A DNA stretch of 48,433 bases from Collinsella aerofaciens. GTDB taxonomy: Bacteria; Actinomycetota; Coriobacteriia; Coriobacteriales; Coriobacteriaceae. Shown piece by piece: positions 27,101 through 33,630 of this stretch. A model generated the notes under the pieces. It saw only the letters and a list, made by a program, of their open reading frames with translations, was not told the origin of the DNA and made no database searches. The first letter of the stretch is position 1. Every line of letters begins with the position of its first letter. Location: the NCBI RefSeq assembly GCF_902364945.1, contig NZ_CABJFS010000005.1, positions 169,952-218,384 on the forward strand, read 5' to 3'. The position numbers and the translations under genes were made by a program.

Positions 27101-27322
27101 TGCAAGTCGTTCCATGTCGATTGTGGCGCGCTCGAGATGCCCTATGCCAAGACCGATGCCTACGCCGCGCTCAAGGCGAGCCGCCGAGCCCTCACCATCG
27201 CCGGCGTGGACGGCACGCGCCTGGCTTGCGCTCGTACCGAGGACGACCTGCCCCACAATGTCAACCCGACGAACATTGCCACGGTATCCGAGGTCGTGAC
27301 CGAGGTTATCCGCCGTTCGTAG
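24146..27322 (+). CDS. Membrane protein with split, degraded M28-peptidase fold and large acidic insert
   Basis: A 1058-aa protein. The beginning resembles M28 aminopeptidases: an EEERLAAEDIAQIFRNHGF segment, then VVVVAHYDS with the metal-ligand pair His138/Asp140. Hydrophobic segments lie near residues 55-95 and 155-205. Residues about 235-900 are an acidic, Ala/Pro/Glu-rich, probably disordered insert with a short basic patch (KSRKRGLGGLFGRKKK) near its end. The fold resumes with DIWFVATGASDCDGAG and VFFINLESVGAG, ending with His1037. The usual bridging Asp appears replaced (SGAVCNKSS, 219-226) and the catalytic Glu-Glu pair reads Ser926-Asp927, so it is probably not an active peptidase. 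Start chosen at 24146 (gtggag upstream) rather than an in-frame ATG 50 codons earlier. Confidence 0.65.
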   Translation: MANTQNYINHLLQNTGITPACSEEERLAAEDIAQIFRNHGFDPEVQEFNAPAPSRLAFAVTGILAFAGALLMGIGGGIGLVGTLLAIVGAVLYVLERTGHPVVSRLGKTGVSQNVIAYHKASGSLASPRNRPVVVVAHYDSPRAELLAREPYASYRALIAKLLPVATVAPAAVAILRILPLPGALKVLLWIVAILASLVALANAANIISNRHILPYTSGAVCNKSSVAAMLGVMDNVAPFQGENEFPDDVPFDTYFGEQKRRAEEMARAAAEYAAAQQQNDYGNTIEYEEPTYAEDEFGQPIAPDAQTEPEQGEAFDEQIEGFEGASADETLIGAIVPEDQNQAVQAEEFNDEVPAAEPAEEPAAAEPEPKLYRNAAGNIRFGSDAIRALGMLPESCTLDYEEGEEPTFEPEPAPVVTADDESAAVTAAVAEPEAVSAIDPAAGLDILAPAAPAQDVADESDDDYVEQPRRVSYESDTDFSAEIPAATPHADIASAFSSIGAGASSFFKGALAKGRKFVDDFEEKRAAAREAAEQEAIAQQQAAEAARERAAQEFEQNEAMQSGPVDAAEATTSFESQQPASADVVEATTSFEAQQHVDSTMSFDAAQFDSTITFEKQGTAIAEPLPVSDEQGDAADDDEPIDTAEIQDAAEDEPVEANSDEEQYATAEQDDSTEVEQEEVPAVSEAPETDESRPYSTQIFTMPTPSGSGATVADVAPTQDETVDSLMAQISSQASPRPQMNVPDPASAPSPAPSSSPLASVPDPSLPSMKQANVASRTSLFDLPDPSAQVNDPFATAQGPEPTSAPVAPPMPVASGAQPIETISAPAPAAPKSRKRGLGGLFGRKKKNEQDSMSDWLGVEDDYDAKKSGRGIGSWDNFEDDNDGWKGGATSSDGASSEDMLSAVASMGDDELLGHDIWFVATGASDCDGAGMKAFLASHRDKLRGVFFINLESVGAGRLSVVTVEGEQQLLKGDRRIMNLVSKVCKSFHVDCGALEMPYAKTDAYAALKASRRALTIAGVDGTRLACARTEDDLPHNVNPTNIATVSEVVTEVIRRS

Positions 27323-27343
27323 ACGGAGCTCTAAGGAGTCAAC

Positions 27344-27562
27344 GTGTTTTCGTATATTAAGCGCCATTGGCCTGTCTACGTGATTTTGACCTTGATCGCC
27401 ATTGCGTTAGGATTTGGGGCTGCCTACATCGTGGGTGCGAAGGGCTCGACCCCCGCCTCCGCAATCAGCGAAGAGGTGGAGCAAGAACGGAGCACGGGTG
27501 CCGATGGGATTCCTGAGTCCGAGCAGGCAATCGTTGATGGTGGATCTTCGTCTGCAGAGTAG
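27344..27562 (+). CDS. Small single-pass membrane protein
   Basis: A 72-aa protein starting with GTG after a clear aaggag site. Residues 10-31 form one hydrophobic segment (VYVILTLIAIALGFGAAYIV), followed by a short acidic, Ser-rich tail. It lies 21 nt after the M28-like gene, so both are probably co-transcribed. No known family recognised. Confidence 0.65.
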   Translation: MFSYIKRHWPVYVILTLIAIALGFGAAYIVGAKGSTPASAISEEVEQERSTGADGIPESEQAIVDGGSSSAE

Positions 27563-27583
27563 ATACGGCGATTTAAATGATTG

Positions 27584-27622
27584 AAAGCGGGCGAGCCGGG
27601 GGACTGGCTCGCCCGCTTTTTT
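27584..27622. terminator. Terminator between convergent genes
   Basis: A 14-bp perfect stem (27584-27597 with 27606-27619) is followed on the plus strand by T6. It serves the plus-strand pair, and possibly the minus-strand adhesin from the other side (AAA on the left arm). Confidence 0.85.
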
Positions 27623-27628
27623 ATCGCG

Positions 27629-30600
27629 CTAGCGCTTCTTTGGGATCGACCTAAGGCGAGCGAACCATAAGGCTGCGGCACCCGAGGTCAGAAGCGCGGT
27701 GATGCAGGCGGCGATGGGAACTGATCCTGTTGCCGGTAGGTCCTGCGGTAGGGTACAGCGTTGAATGACACGGTCCTCGTCATGTGACTCAAGTTTATCG
27801 CCGCCGCCGTTGCGGCAAAGATCGACGCGCGCGCTGTTGGTGAGTGCGGTTTGGGGCGTATAAGCCGACGTTGCCTGCATGTGCACGGCTGCGCCCCGAG
27901 CGTCTGTGCCAAGGATTGCTTTGGCATCGTCAAGGTCGTCGTGCTCATCTTTGAGATCATCACGGGTCCAAGAATCCACATCGCTTCGAGTCGTAAAGTC
28001 GGCGGCTACTGCACCGTATTCAATGCGAATGCCCGTTACGACGGTATTGGATGCAAGGTCAAGTTCTTTCGCCTCGAGTGTGGTGGATTCCGTGGTCGAG
28101 ACATCCGCCTTCCAGAGGTGCCAGCCGTCGTAATCGACGAGGCGGCAATCCTCACCCAGACTCTCTTTTACTTCGTCGGACTCAAGCCAAGGATTTTCGT
28201 GCCCATCGTCAAGCGTCGCGTTTGCCGGCCCATCGACGTCTGTCGAGTCCAACGGCGTCGTGCGATACCATACGTTGCACAGACCGTTGAGGTCGCCGAT
28301 GGCGACGGGGGTTTCGATTGAGACGAATCTCGCCGTGCCGTCTTTGGCACACTCAAGATCATCGGTAATCGTAAACTCATCAACCCAGGTAGCTGAATCG
28401 TTTCGAGCGTCGATGGTATAGGAGAAAAGTCCGTCCGTATTGGTTTGCGTCGCGGCGCGATTTTTACCATCGCCGTTGGCCAGCAGACCCTTCCCGATAG
28501 GTTGGACAAGTTCCTGACGCTTGTCGACCTGTCCTTTGATCTCGATGGGCGCATCCTTCATCGCGACGGATTGGACTTCTCCCGTATCCTTTATTTCAAA
28601 CGTTATCTCCTCGGCAAGGTCATAGGTCCGCGGAGACATCGTTTCGCGCAACGAGTAGGTGCCGGGTGCAAGATGTTCGATGCGGTGTGGCTTGTCGGAT
28701 GAGGTCCAGGAGTCTATTTCGGTTTTATCGGGACCATATAAGGTGAGCTGTGCACCTTTCACTTCCTGTTCTCCGCTTGCATCGACCTTGGAGATATCAA
28801 CCTTGGTGTAATCGTCGGATACGTTAAGCCGTGCTTCCACAACGGGTGTTTTCTGGTCGGCATAGGTAAGGTCGACGATATGGTGCGTCCGGTCGAGTAA
28901 GAAGCCTGCCGGCGCTTGGGTCTCGACAACCTCGTAGCGTGCGGTGCCAGATCCCAGCGGGAGATCGTCCGCGCGTGCCTCTCCAGTTTCATCCGTCGCG
29001 ATGGTCGCGACGGTCTCACCGTCGAGCGCGGCAATGCTACCATCGGGGCGCACGATATCACCTGAGGCACGGATCTCAAAGATGGCGCCCGCGAGGCTGC
29101 TGCCGTCTACGGCATCGGTTTTAACGATCCTGATGTTTCCGGTCGCGGCGTGGTCATAATACGAGGCGATTGCAATGGGCGTTAGGTTCATGTCGGCGGG
29201 TATGTTTACCTCGATCTCTTCACCGACAAGATAGGGCTCTTTGGCCGAAGTTTCGCGTACATAATAGGTGCCCGGCACGAGCGATTCGGGCAGTGTGACG
29301 GTGCCGGTCGCGTCAGTCGTAAAGGTGTCCATTACATTATGTGCTGGATACCAGCATGTTTGTGAGACAGGTTTGTGATTGCTGTCGAGGAGTTGGAAGG
29401 TGAATCCGGCTAGCGGAACAGAAGCGCCTGTTTGGGCATCGCGTTTTACAATCTGGAGATGCGTCGACAGAGCGTGGTTGTCCACGATATATTGAAGCTC
29501 GGCGCCGTCGGAAATCTGATTGGCCCCGACGGTCCATTCCCCTGCACGTTTAAAACCCTCGGGGACGGTTTCCGGAACCTCGCGAACGGTGTAGCCGGCG
29601 CGGTCGTATGGGATGGCTCCGTGGACACCGGCGGGTCGCTTGCCTGCGCCGAACCATGCTTCTGACTGATCTTTGGTGGAGGCAAAGCCATAGATGTTTG
29701 TGGTCAGTGTGCCAACAACCTGCTGAGAGCTGTTGCTGACAACCTCAAAGACAACACCTCCTGCCGGCTGCTCCAGGCCGGATTGATCGCTATTGCCGTA
29801 GTCCTTGAATTTGGAAATCTCAAGGTCAAACGCAATGGGGATATCGGAAACGCGCGATTCGATCTCGACCACGCCTGAATCACCGAGCTGGTCGGCTCCA
29901 ACGGTATAGGACCAGCTGTCGTTGGCTGGCAGGTAGCCCTCGGGGGCTTTTGACTCATAGATGGTAAAGGTTCCTAGGGGGACATCGGTGAGGGTAGCTC
30001 GACCGCTTTCATCGGTTGTGAGGGTTTGCGCCCATCCGGGGGCGGATTGCGACACGCACGTAAACTCTGCTCCCGCAAGTGAAGCTCCAGCCTGGGGTCC
30101 GGCATTCGTCGCGGCATCGAGTTTTACGACATGCAGGGTGATGGTGCCGGGTTGTTCATCAACGGCGACCTGTCCACCGTCATTCCCCGTGGTAAAGGCG
30201 ATGCGATCACGACGGGGGACATAGCCGGCCGGCGCCTTTGTTTCAACTAGGTAGTATGCCGTGTTGGGCAGAAGTGCTGCCTGCGCTCGACCGTTGCTGT
30301 CCATCTGGATGGTGCCGACACGCGCGCCGCTGGCGCTCTCAAAAACATCGAATGTTGCCCCGTCAAACTCATAGGTATTGTTTCCGCTGGTAATAACGGT
30401 GTTCGCAGACTGCTTTTGGAAGGAAACAGAGACCGTCGGCAGTACATAGAGCATGTCTTGACGTTTACTGCCGCCCGATACGGCTCCTAGATAGCGCCGC
30501 GCGCGGTGCGGAGCGGCTTTGATGCTTCCTGATTTTGCGCTGTCGTGGAGCCATCGCGCAGCCGCCACGACTTCATTGTCGGCGGTAAAGTGTCCGCTCT

Positions 30601-31060
30601 TGGTTTTACCCTGAGCGGTCGTGTAGGAGTAGGTGCCGTCGACATGGGTAGTGCCGTTGAGCATCCATACGGCAAGCTGGGTGGCGGCGCGGGCGCGATC
30701 GGGTGAAAGATGGTAACCGCCAAACGACGTGGCGGTAGGATATCCGTGACAAACGATTGCCGCGAACTCGTCGTCGAGCCACACCCAGCCTTGATCAAAG
30801 TTGAGCCATGGGCCGCCCGGCTTGGTGGGGCCGGGGCGCTCCTGGTTCATGCAGTAGGCAATCGAGGCGTCTTGAGCTTCATACTTGCCGATGAAGAAGG
30901 GCCCACAATCATCGCTAATAGTGCGGAAGCCGAGCTGGTCGTAGCCATCGACGGCAAATGCGGCTCCCGGTGCCAGGCAGCCGAAAAGCAGGAAGAGGAG
31001 CAGGAGCAGCGGACCTGTTGCGATTGCGCTGTGGACAGAGTGCGTGGGTGCGTTGGACAT
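27629..31060 (-). CDS. Sortase-anchored adhesin with thioester (TQXA) domain and Cna-B-like repeats
   Basis: A 1143-aa cell-wall protein. Residues 1-36 are a signal peptide ending AAFA. The next domain (about 40-190) matches thioester domains of Gram-positive adhesins: Cys70 in AYCMN and Gln128 in TQLAVW would form the internal Cys-Gln thioester used for covalent attachment to host targets. About six Cna-B/prealbumin-like modules follow, marked by repeats such as YYLVETKAPAGYVP, TIYESKAPEGYLP, YEVVETQAPAGFLL and YSLRETMSP. A non-repetitive domain precedes the sorting signal LPATG (1108-1112), a hydrophobic helix and RSIPKKR. An aaggag site precedes the ATG. No sortase gene is in the window. 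Confidence 0.9.
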   Translation of the reverse strand: MSNAPTHSVHSAIATGPLLLLLFLLFGCLAPGAAFAVDGYDQLGFRTISDDCGPFFIGKYEAQDASIAYCMNQERPGPTKPGGPWLNFDQGWVWLDDEFAAIVCHGYPTATSFGGYHLSPDRARAATQLAVWMLNGTTHVDGTYSYTTAQGKTKSGHFTADNEVVAAARWLHDSAKSGSIKAAPHRARRYLGAVSGGSKRQDMLYVLPTVSVSFQKQSANTVITSGNNTYEFDGATFDVFESASGARVGTIQMDSNGRAQAALLPNTAYYLVETKAPAGYVPRRDRIAFTTGNDGGQVAVDEQPGTITLHVVKLDAATNAGPQAGASLAGAEFTCVSQSAPGWAQTLTTDESGRATLTDVPLGTFTIYESKAPEGYLPANDSWSYTVGADQLGDSGVVEIESRVSDIPIAFDLEISKFKDYGNSDQSGLEQPAGGVVFEVVSNSSQQVVGTLTTNIYGFASTKDQSEAWFGAGKRPAGVHGAIPYDRAGYTVREVPETVPEGFKRAGEWTVGANQISDGAELQYIVDNHALSTHLQIVKRDAQTGASVPLAGFTFQLLDSNHKPVSQTCWYPAHNVMDTFTTDATGTVTLPESLVPGTYYVRETSAKEPYLVGEEIEVNIPADMNLTPIAIASYYDHAATGNIRIVKTDAVDGSSLAGAIFEIRASGDIVRPDGSIAALDGETVATIATDETGEARADDLPLGSGTARYEVVETQAPAGFLLDRTHHIVDLTYADQKTPVVEARLNVSDDYTKVDISKVDASGEQEVKGAQLTLYGPDKTEIDSWTSSDKPHRIEHLAPGTYSLRETMSPRTYDLAEEITFEIKDTGEVQSVAMKDAPIEIKGQVDKRQELVQPIGKGLLANGDGKNRAATQTNTDGLFSYTIDARNDSATWVDEFTITDDLECAKDGTARFVSIETPVAIGDLNGLCNVWYRTTPLDSTDVDGPANATLDDGHENPWLESDEVKESLGEDCRLVDYDGWHLWKADVSTTESTTLEAKELDLASNTVVTGIRIEYGAVAADFTTRSDVDSWTRDDLKDEHDDLDDAKAILGTDARGAAVHMQATSAYTPQTALTNSARVDLCRNGGGDKLESHDEDRVIQRCTLPQDLPATGSVPIAACITALLTSGAAALWFARLRSIPKKR

Positions 31061-31314
31061 GGCTGCTCCTTATCCCTCGTGCGCCGCACGGGGAGGCTGC
31101 GACGCGTAGGATGAGGCTACCCCCGAGGTTCATGCGGGTAAGTACCGGAGCCTGACCAAAAGCTTGCCCAATTCCTGACAAATTGAGCTCAAATACAACA
31201 ATCAAGCAAAAGCGCAGGTAGAAGATAGGGAGAACAGGAGGTCAAAGGTCCTCATCTCCACAATTGACGCGATTTTCAAACGAATCTCCACAGCTAAAAC
31301 AAGCATCACCACCC
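31061..31314. other. Intergenic region between adhesin and tRNA-Gly
   Basis: About 250 bp upstream of the adhesin. Apart from the adhesin ribosome site I see only a possible hairpin (GGCTACC...GGAGCC around 31114-31153). I recognise no known riboswitch here. Confidence 0.4.
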
Positions 31315-31344
31315 TTGTATCGAACAAGACAACCGCGTTATACT
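31315..31344 (+). promoter_or_regulatory. Promoter of tRNA-Gly
   Basis: TTGTAT (31315-31320), an 18-bp spacer and TATACT (31339-31344), 14 bp before the tRNA. Confidence 0.6.
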
Positions 31345-31357
31345 AGCCAACACACAA

Positions 31358-31432
31358 GCGGGCATCGCCAAGTGGTAAGGCATCAGCTTCCCAAGCTGAC
31401 ACTCGCGGGTTCGAGTCCCGTTGCCCGCTCCA
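31358..31432 (+). tRNA. tRNA-Gly (anticodon CCC)
   Basis: Cloverleaf: acceptor GCGGGCA pairs with TGCCCGC, anticodon stem TCAGC/GCTGA encloses loop TTCCCAA, and the T-arm is GCGGGTTCGAGTCCCGT. CCA is encoded. Three later copies of its 3' end follow downstream. Confidence 0.96.
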
Positions 31433-31442
31433 TTCGAATTTC

Positions 31443-31475
31443 AGGCACGGTAACGTTTCGTTACTGTGCCTTTTT
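31443..31475 (+). terminator. Terminator of tRNA-Gly
   Basis: A 13-bp stem (31443-31455 with 31459-31471, one G-T pair) is followed by a T5 tract (31471-31475). Confidence 0.9.
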
Positions 31476-31485
31476 CAATAAAGTG

Positions 31486-31885
31486 CCGGGACTCGAACCC
31501 GACAGGGTGCGAGCGTTAAATAAACGCGAAGCGTTTATAGCGAGCAGGCAAGGTCGCCGATAGGCGACCGCAGCCGGTGCGGATTTGCGAAGCAAATACG
31601 CGGACGTCCCGTTGCCCGCTCCATCGAGCGCGGGAGACCTTGGGACGGCCAATTCAACAAAGTCTTCCCCATCGTCTCCGTGAATCCGAGGAGATCGACC
31701 GCAGCCGGTGCGGATTTGCGAAGCAAATACGCGGACGTCCCGTTGCCCGCTCCATCGGCCAAGGGGGATGTTTGGACACACGGCTCGATCCGGTCTCCTT
31801 CGACGGCTTTGCGGACTGGGGCATGCTGGCCACAGCCGGTGTGCGTCCGCGACGCGGGCGCGCAGACGTCCCGTTGCCCGCTCCA
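31486..31885 (+). repeat. Tandem non-coding elements ending in tRNA-Gly 3'-end copies
   Basis: After an antisense T-arm-like segment (31486-31503), the 18-bp tRNA end GTCCCGTTGCCCGCTCCA recurs at 31606-31623, 31737-31754 and 31868-31885, exactly 131 bp apart. The first two copies lie in a perfect 62-bp direct repeat (31565-31626 and 31696-31757); the third unit is diverged. The first unit is a chain of short hairpins, for example TAAACGC-GAA-GCGTTTA, GGTCGCC-GATA-GGCGACC and ATTTGC-GAA-GCAAAT. No coding sequence fits. Repeated insertion at the tRNA 3' end is the simplest explanation. This accounts for the gene-free gap before purB. Confidence 0.85.
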
Positions 31886-31987
31886 ATTCCAAAATGTTAG
31901 GTTAATGCCTGCTGCCCATACTCGCACCCGCGCACGGTACAATGGTTGAGTTACGACCAACGTGCCAATAGCCAAAAAGGAGCCGCT

Positions 31988-33331
31988 ATGATCGATCGCT
32001 ATACCCGCCCGGAGATGGGACACATCTTCTCCCTCGAGAACAAGTACGCCATTTGGCAGGAGATTGAGGTCCTGGCCTGCGAGGCCCAGGCGGAGCTCGG
32101 CAAGATCGGTATTTCCAAAGAAGAGGCCCAGTGGATCCGCGATCACGCCAACTTTGAGAAGGCAAAGGTCGATGAGATCGAGGAGGTCACGCGCCACGAT
32201 GTCATCGCCTTCCTGACCAACATGAAGGAATATATCGACGCCGATGTTCCCGAGGGCGAGCCCAAGCCTAGCCGCTGGGTTCACTACGGTATGACCAGCT
32301 CCGACCTGGGTGATACGGCTCTGTGCTATCAGCTTACTCAGGCGTGTGACCTGATTATCGAGGACGTCAAGAAGCTCGGCGTGATCTGCAAGCGCCGCGC
32401 CTTCGAGGAGCGCAATACGCTCTGCGCCGGCCGCACCCACGGCATTCATGCCGAGCCGATGACCTTCGGTATGAAGTTCGGCTCTTGGGCGTGGGAGCTC
32501 AAGCGCGATCTCGATCGTCTTGAGGACGCTCGCAAGAATGTTGCCTTCGGTGCCATCTCCGGTGCCGTCGGCACCTACAGCTCCATCGAGCCGTTCGTCG
32601 AGGAGTACGTCTGCGAGCACCTGGGCCTGGTCCACGATCCGCTGTCCACGCAGGTCATCAGCCGCGATCACCATGCCTACCTTGCCGGCGTGCTTGCCAC
32701 TACGGCGGCCACCTGCGAGCGCATCGCGACCGAGGTCCGCAACCTGCAGAAGACCGATACGCTCGAGGCCGAGGAGCCCTTCCGCAAGGGCCAAAAGGGC
32801 AGCTCCGCCATGCCGCACAAGCGCAACCCCATCACCATGGAGAAGGTCTGCGGCCTGTCGCGCGTCGTGAAGTCCAACGCCCAGGTCGCCTTTGACAACG
32901 TCGCTCTGTGGCACGAGCGCGACATTTCGCACTCCTCTGCCGAGCGCGTCGCCCAGGCAGATAGCTTCATCGCGCTTGACCATATGTTCCAGTGCCTCAT
33001 TCGTGTTATCGACGGCCTGCAGCTGTATCCGGCTCGCATGATGGCCAACCTCAACAAGACTCGCGGCCTCATCTTCTCCTCCAAGGTCCTGCTGGCCCTC
33101 GTCGACACGGGTATCACCCGCGAGGACGCCTACGCTATCGTGCAGGAAAATGCCATGGCCACCTGGCACGAGGTACAGGATTGTGTCTCCGGCCCCACCT
33201 TTAAGGAGCGTCTCGAGGCCGATCCGCGCTGCACCGTCAGCCAGGAAAAGCTCGACGAGATCTTTGATCCGTGGGACTTCCTCACCCGCATCGACACAGT
33301 CTTCGATCGCCTGGAGCAGCTCGAGTTCTAA
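31988..33331 (+). CDS. purB: Adenylosuccinate lyase
   Basis: Fumarate-lyase superfamily enzyme (447 aa) catalysing two steps of purine synthesis: SAICAR to AICAR and adenylosuccinate to AMP. The superfamily signature KGSSAMPHKRNPI is near residue 270, with TSSDLGDT and GRTHGIHAEP upstream. An aaaggag site precedes the ATG at 31988. Its last 40 bp are duplicated at 37046-37085 beyond the BIG2 gene. Confidence 0.97.
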   Translation: MIDRYTRPEMGHIFSLENKYAIWQEIEVLACEAQAELGKIGISKEEAQWIRDHANFEKAKVDEIEEVTRHDVIAFLTNMKEYIDADVPEGEPKPSRWVHYGMTSSDLGDTALCYQLTQACDLIIEDVKKLGVICKRRAFEERNTLCAGRTHGIHAEPMTFGMKFGSWAWELKRDLDRLEDARKNVAFGAISGAVGTYSSIEPFVEEYVCEHLGLVHDPLSTQVISRDHHAYLAGVLATTAATCERIATEVRNLQKTDTLEAEEPFRKGQKGSSAMPHKRNPITMEKVCGLSRVVKSNAQVAFDNVALWHERDISHSSAERVAQADSFIALDHMFQCLIRVIDGLQLYPARMMANLNKTRGLIFSSKVLLALVDTGITREDAYAIVQENAMATWHEVQDCVSGPTFKERLEADPRCTVSQEKLDEIFDPWDFLTRIDTVFDRLEQLEF

Positions 33332-33403
33332 TTGATCGATTAGGGACGATGTTAAACCTATCAGTTTGCTTTTGAGCTCCTTTGAGGTACAGCTTTCCAG
33401 CTC

Positions 33404-33440
33404 AAGCCCCGTTGGTAACTCGTTTACCAACGGGGCTTTT
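33404..33440 (+). terminator. Terminator of purB
   Basis: A 15-bp stem (33404-33418 with 33424-33438) with a TTTT tail. Confidence 0.9.
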
Positions 33441-33537
33441 GCGTGGGGGGGCGCCGGGAAAGTCGCACTTTAGCGGATGATGGTATATTGCAGAAATGTC
33501 GTTTGCCGTTAATTTGCCCCTTCTGGCAAACATTAGC

Positions 33538-33568
33538 TTGTAAGTGACCGTCGGGGGGGGGGTATCCT
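33538..33568 (+). promoter_or_regulatory. Putative phase-variable promoter with G10 tract
   Basis: TTGTAA (33538-33543) and TATCCT (33563-33568) are separated by 19 bp that end in ten consecutive G (33553-33562). Loss of one or two G would bring the spacer to 18 or 17 bp. It lies 62 bp before the BIG2 surface-protein start. Promoter assignment is by eye. Confidence 0.5.
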
Positions 33569-33630
33569 TAAGCCAATTTTAAGGTGCGGGAGAATACTGC
33601 GTTTTCTCACGAGAGATTGGACTTAGGGGA

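Noticed and set aside
31114..31153. Possible riboswitch (cyclic di-GMP type) ahead of the adhesin gene
   Set aside because: A GC hairpin is possible, but the conserved core sequences of known cyclic di-GMP riboswitches are not visible.
31565..31757. Spaced identical repeats resembling a CRISPR array
   Set aside because: The repeat is 62 bp, contains the tRNA-Gly 3' end, only two copies are perfect and no cas genes are present.
31535..33430. Long minus-strand open frame covering purB and the tRNA-Gly repeats
   Set aside because: It is the antisense shadow of purB, which has clear homology on the plus strand; its 3' part merely translates the repeats.
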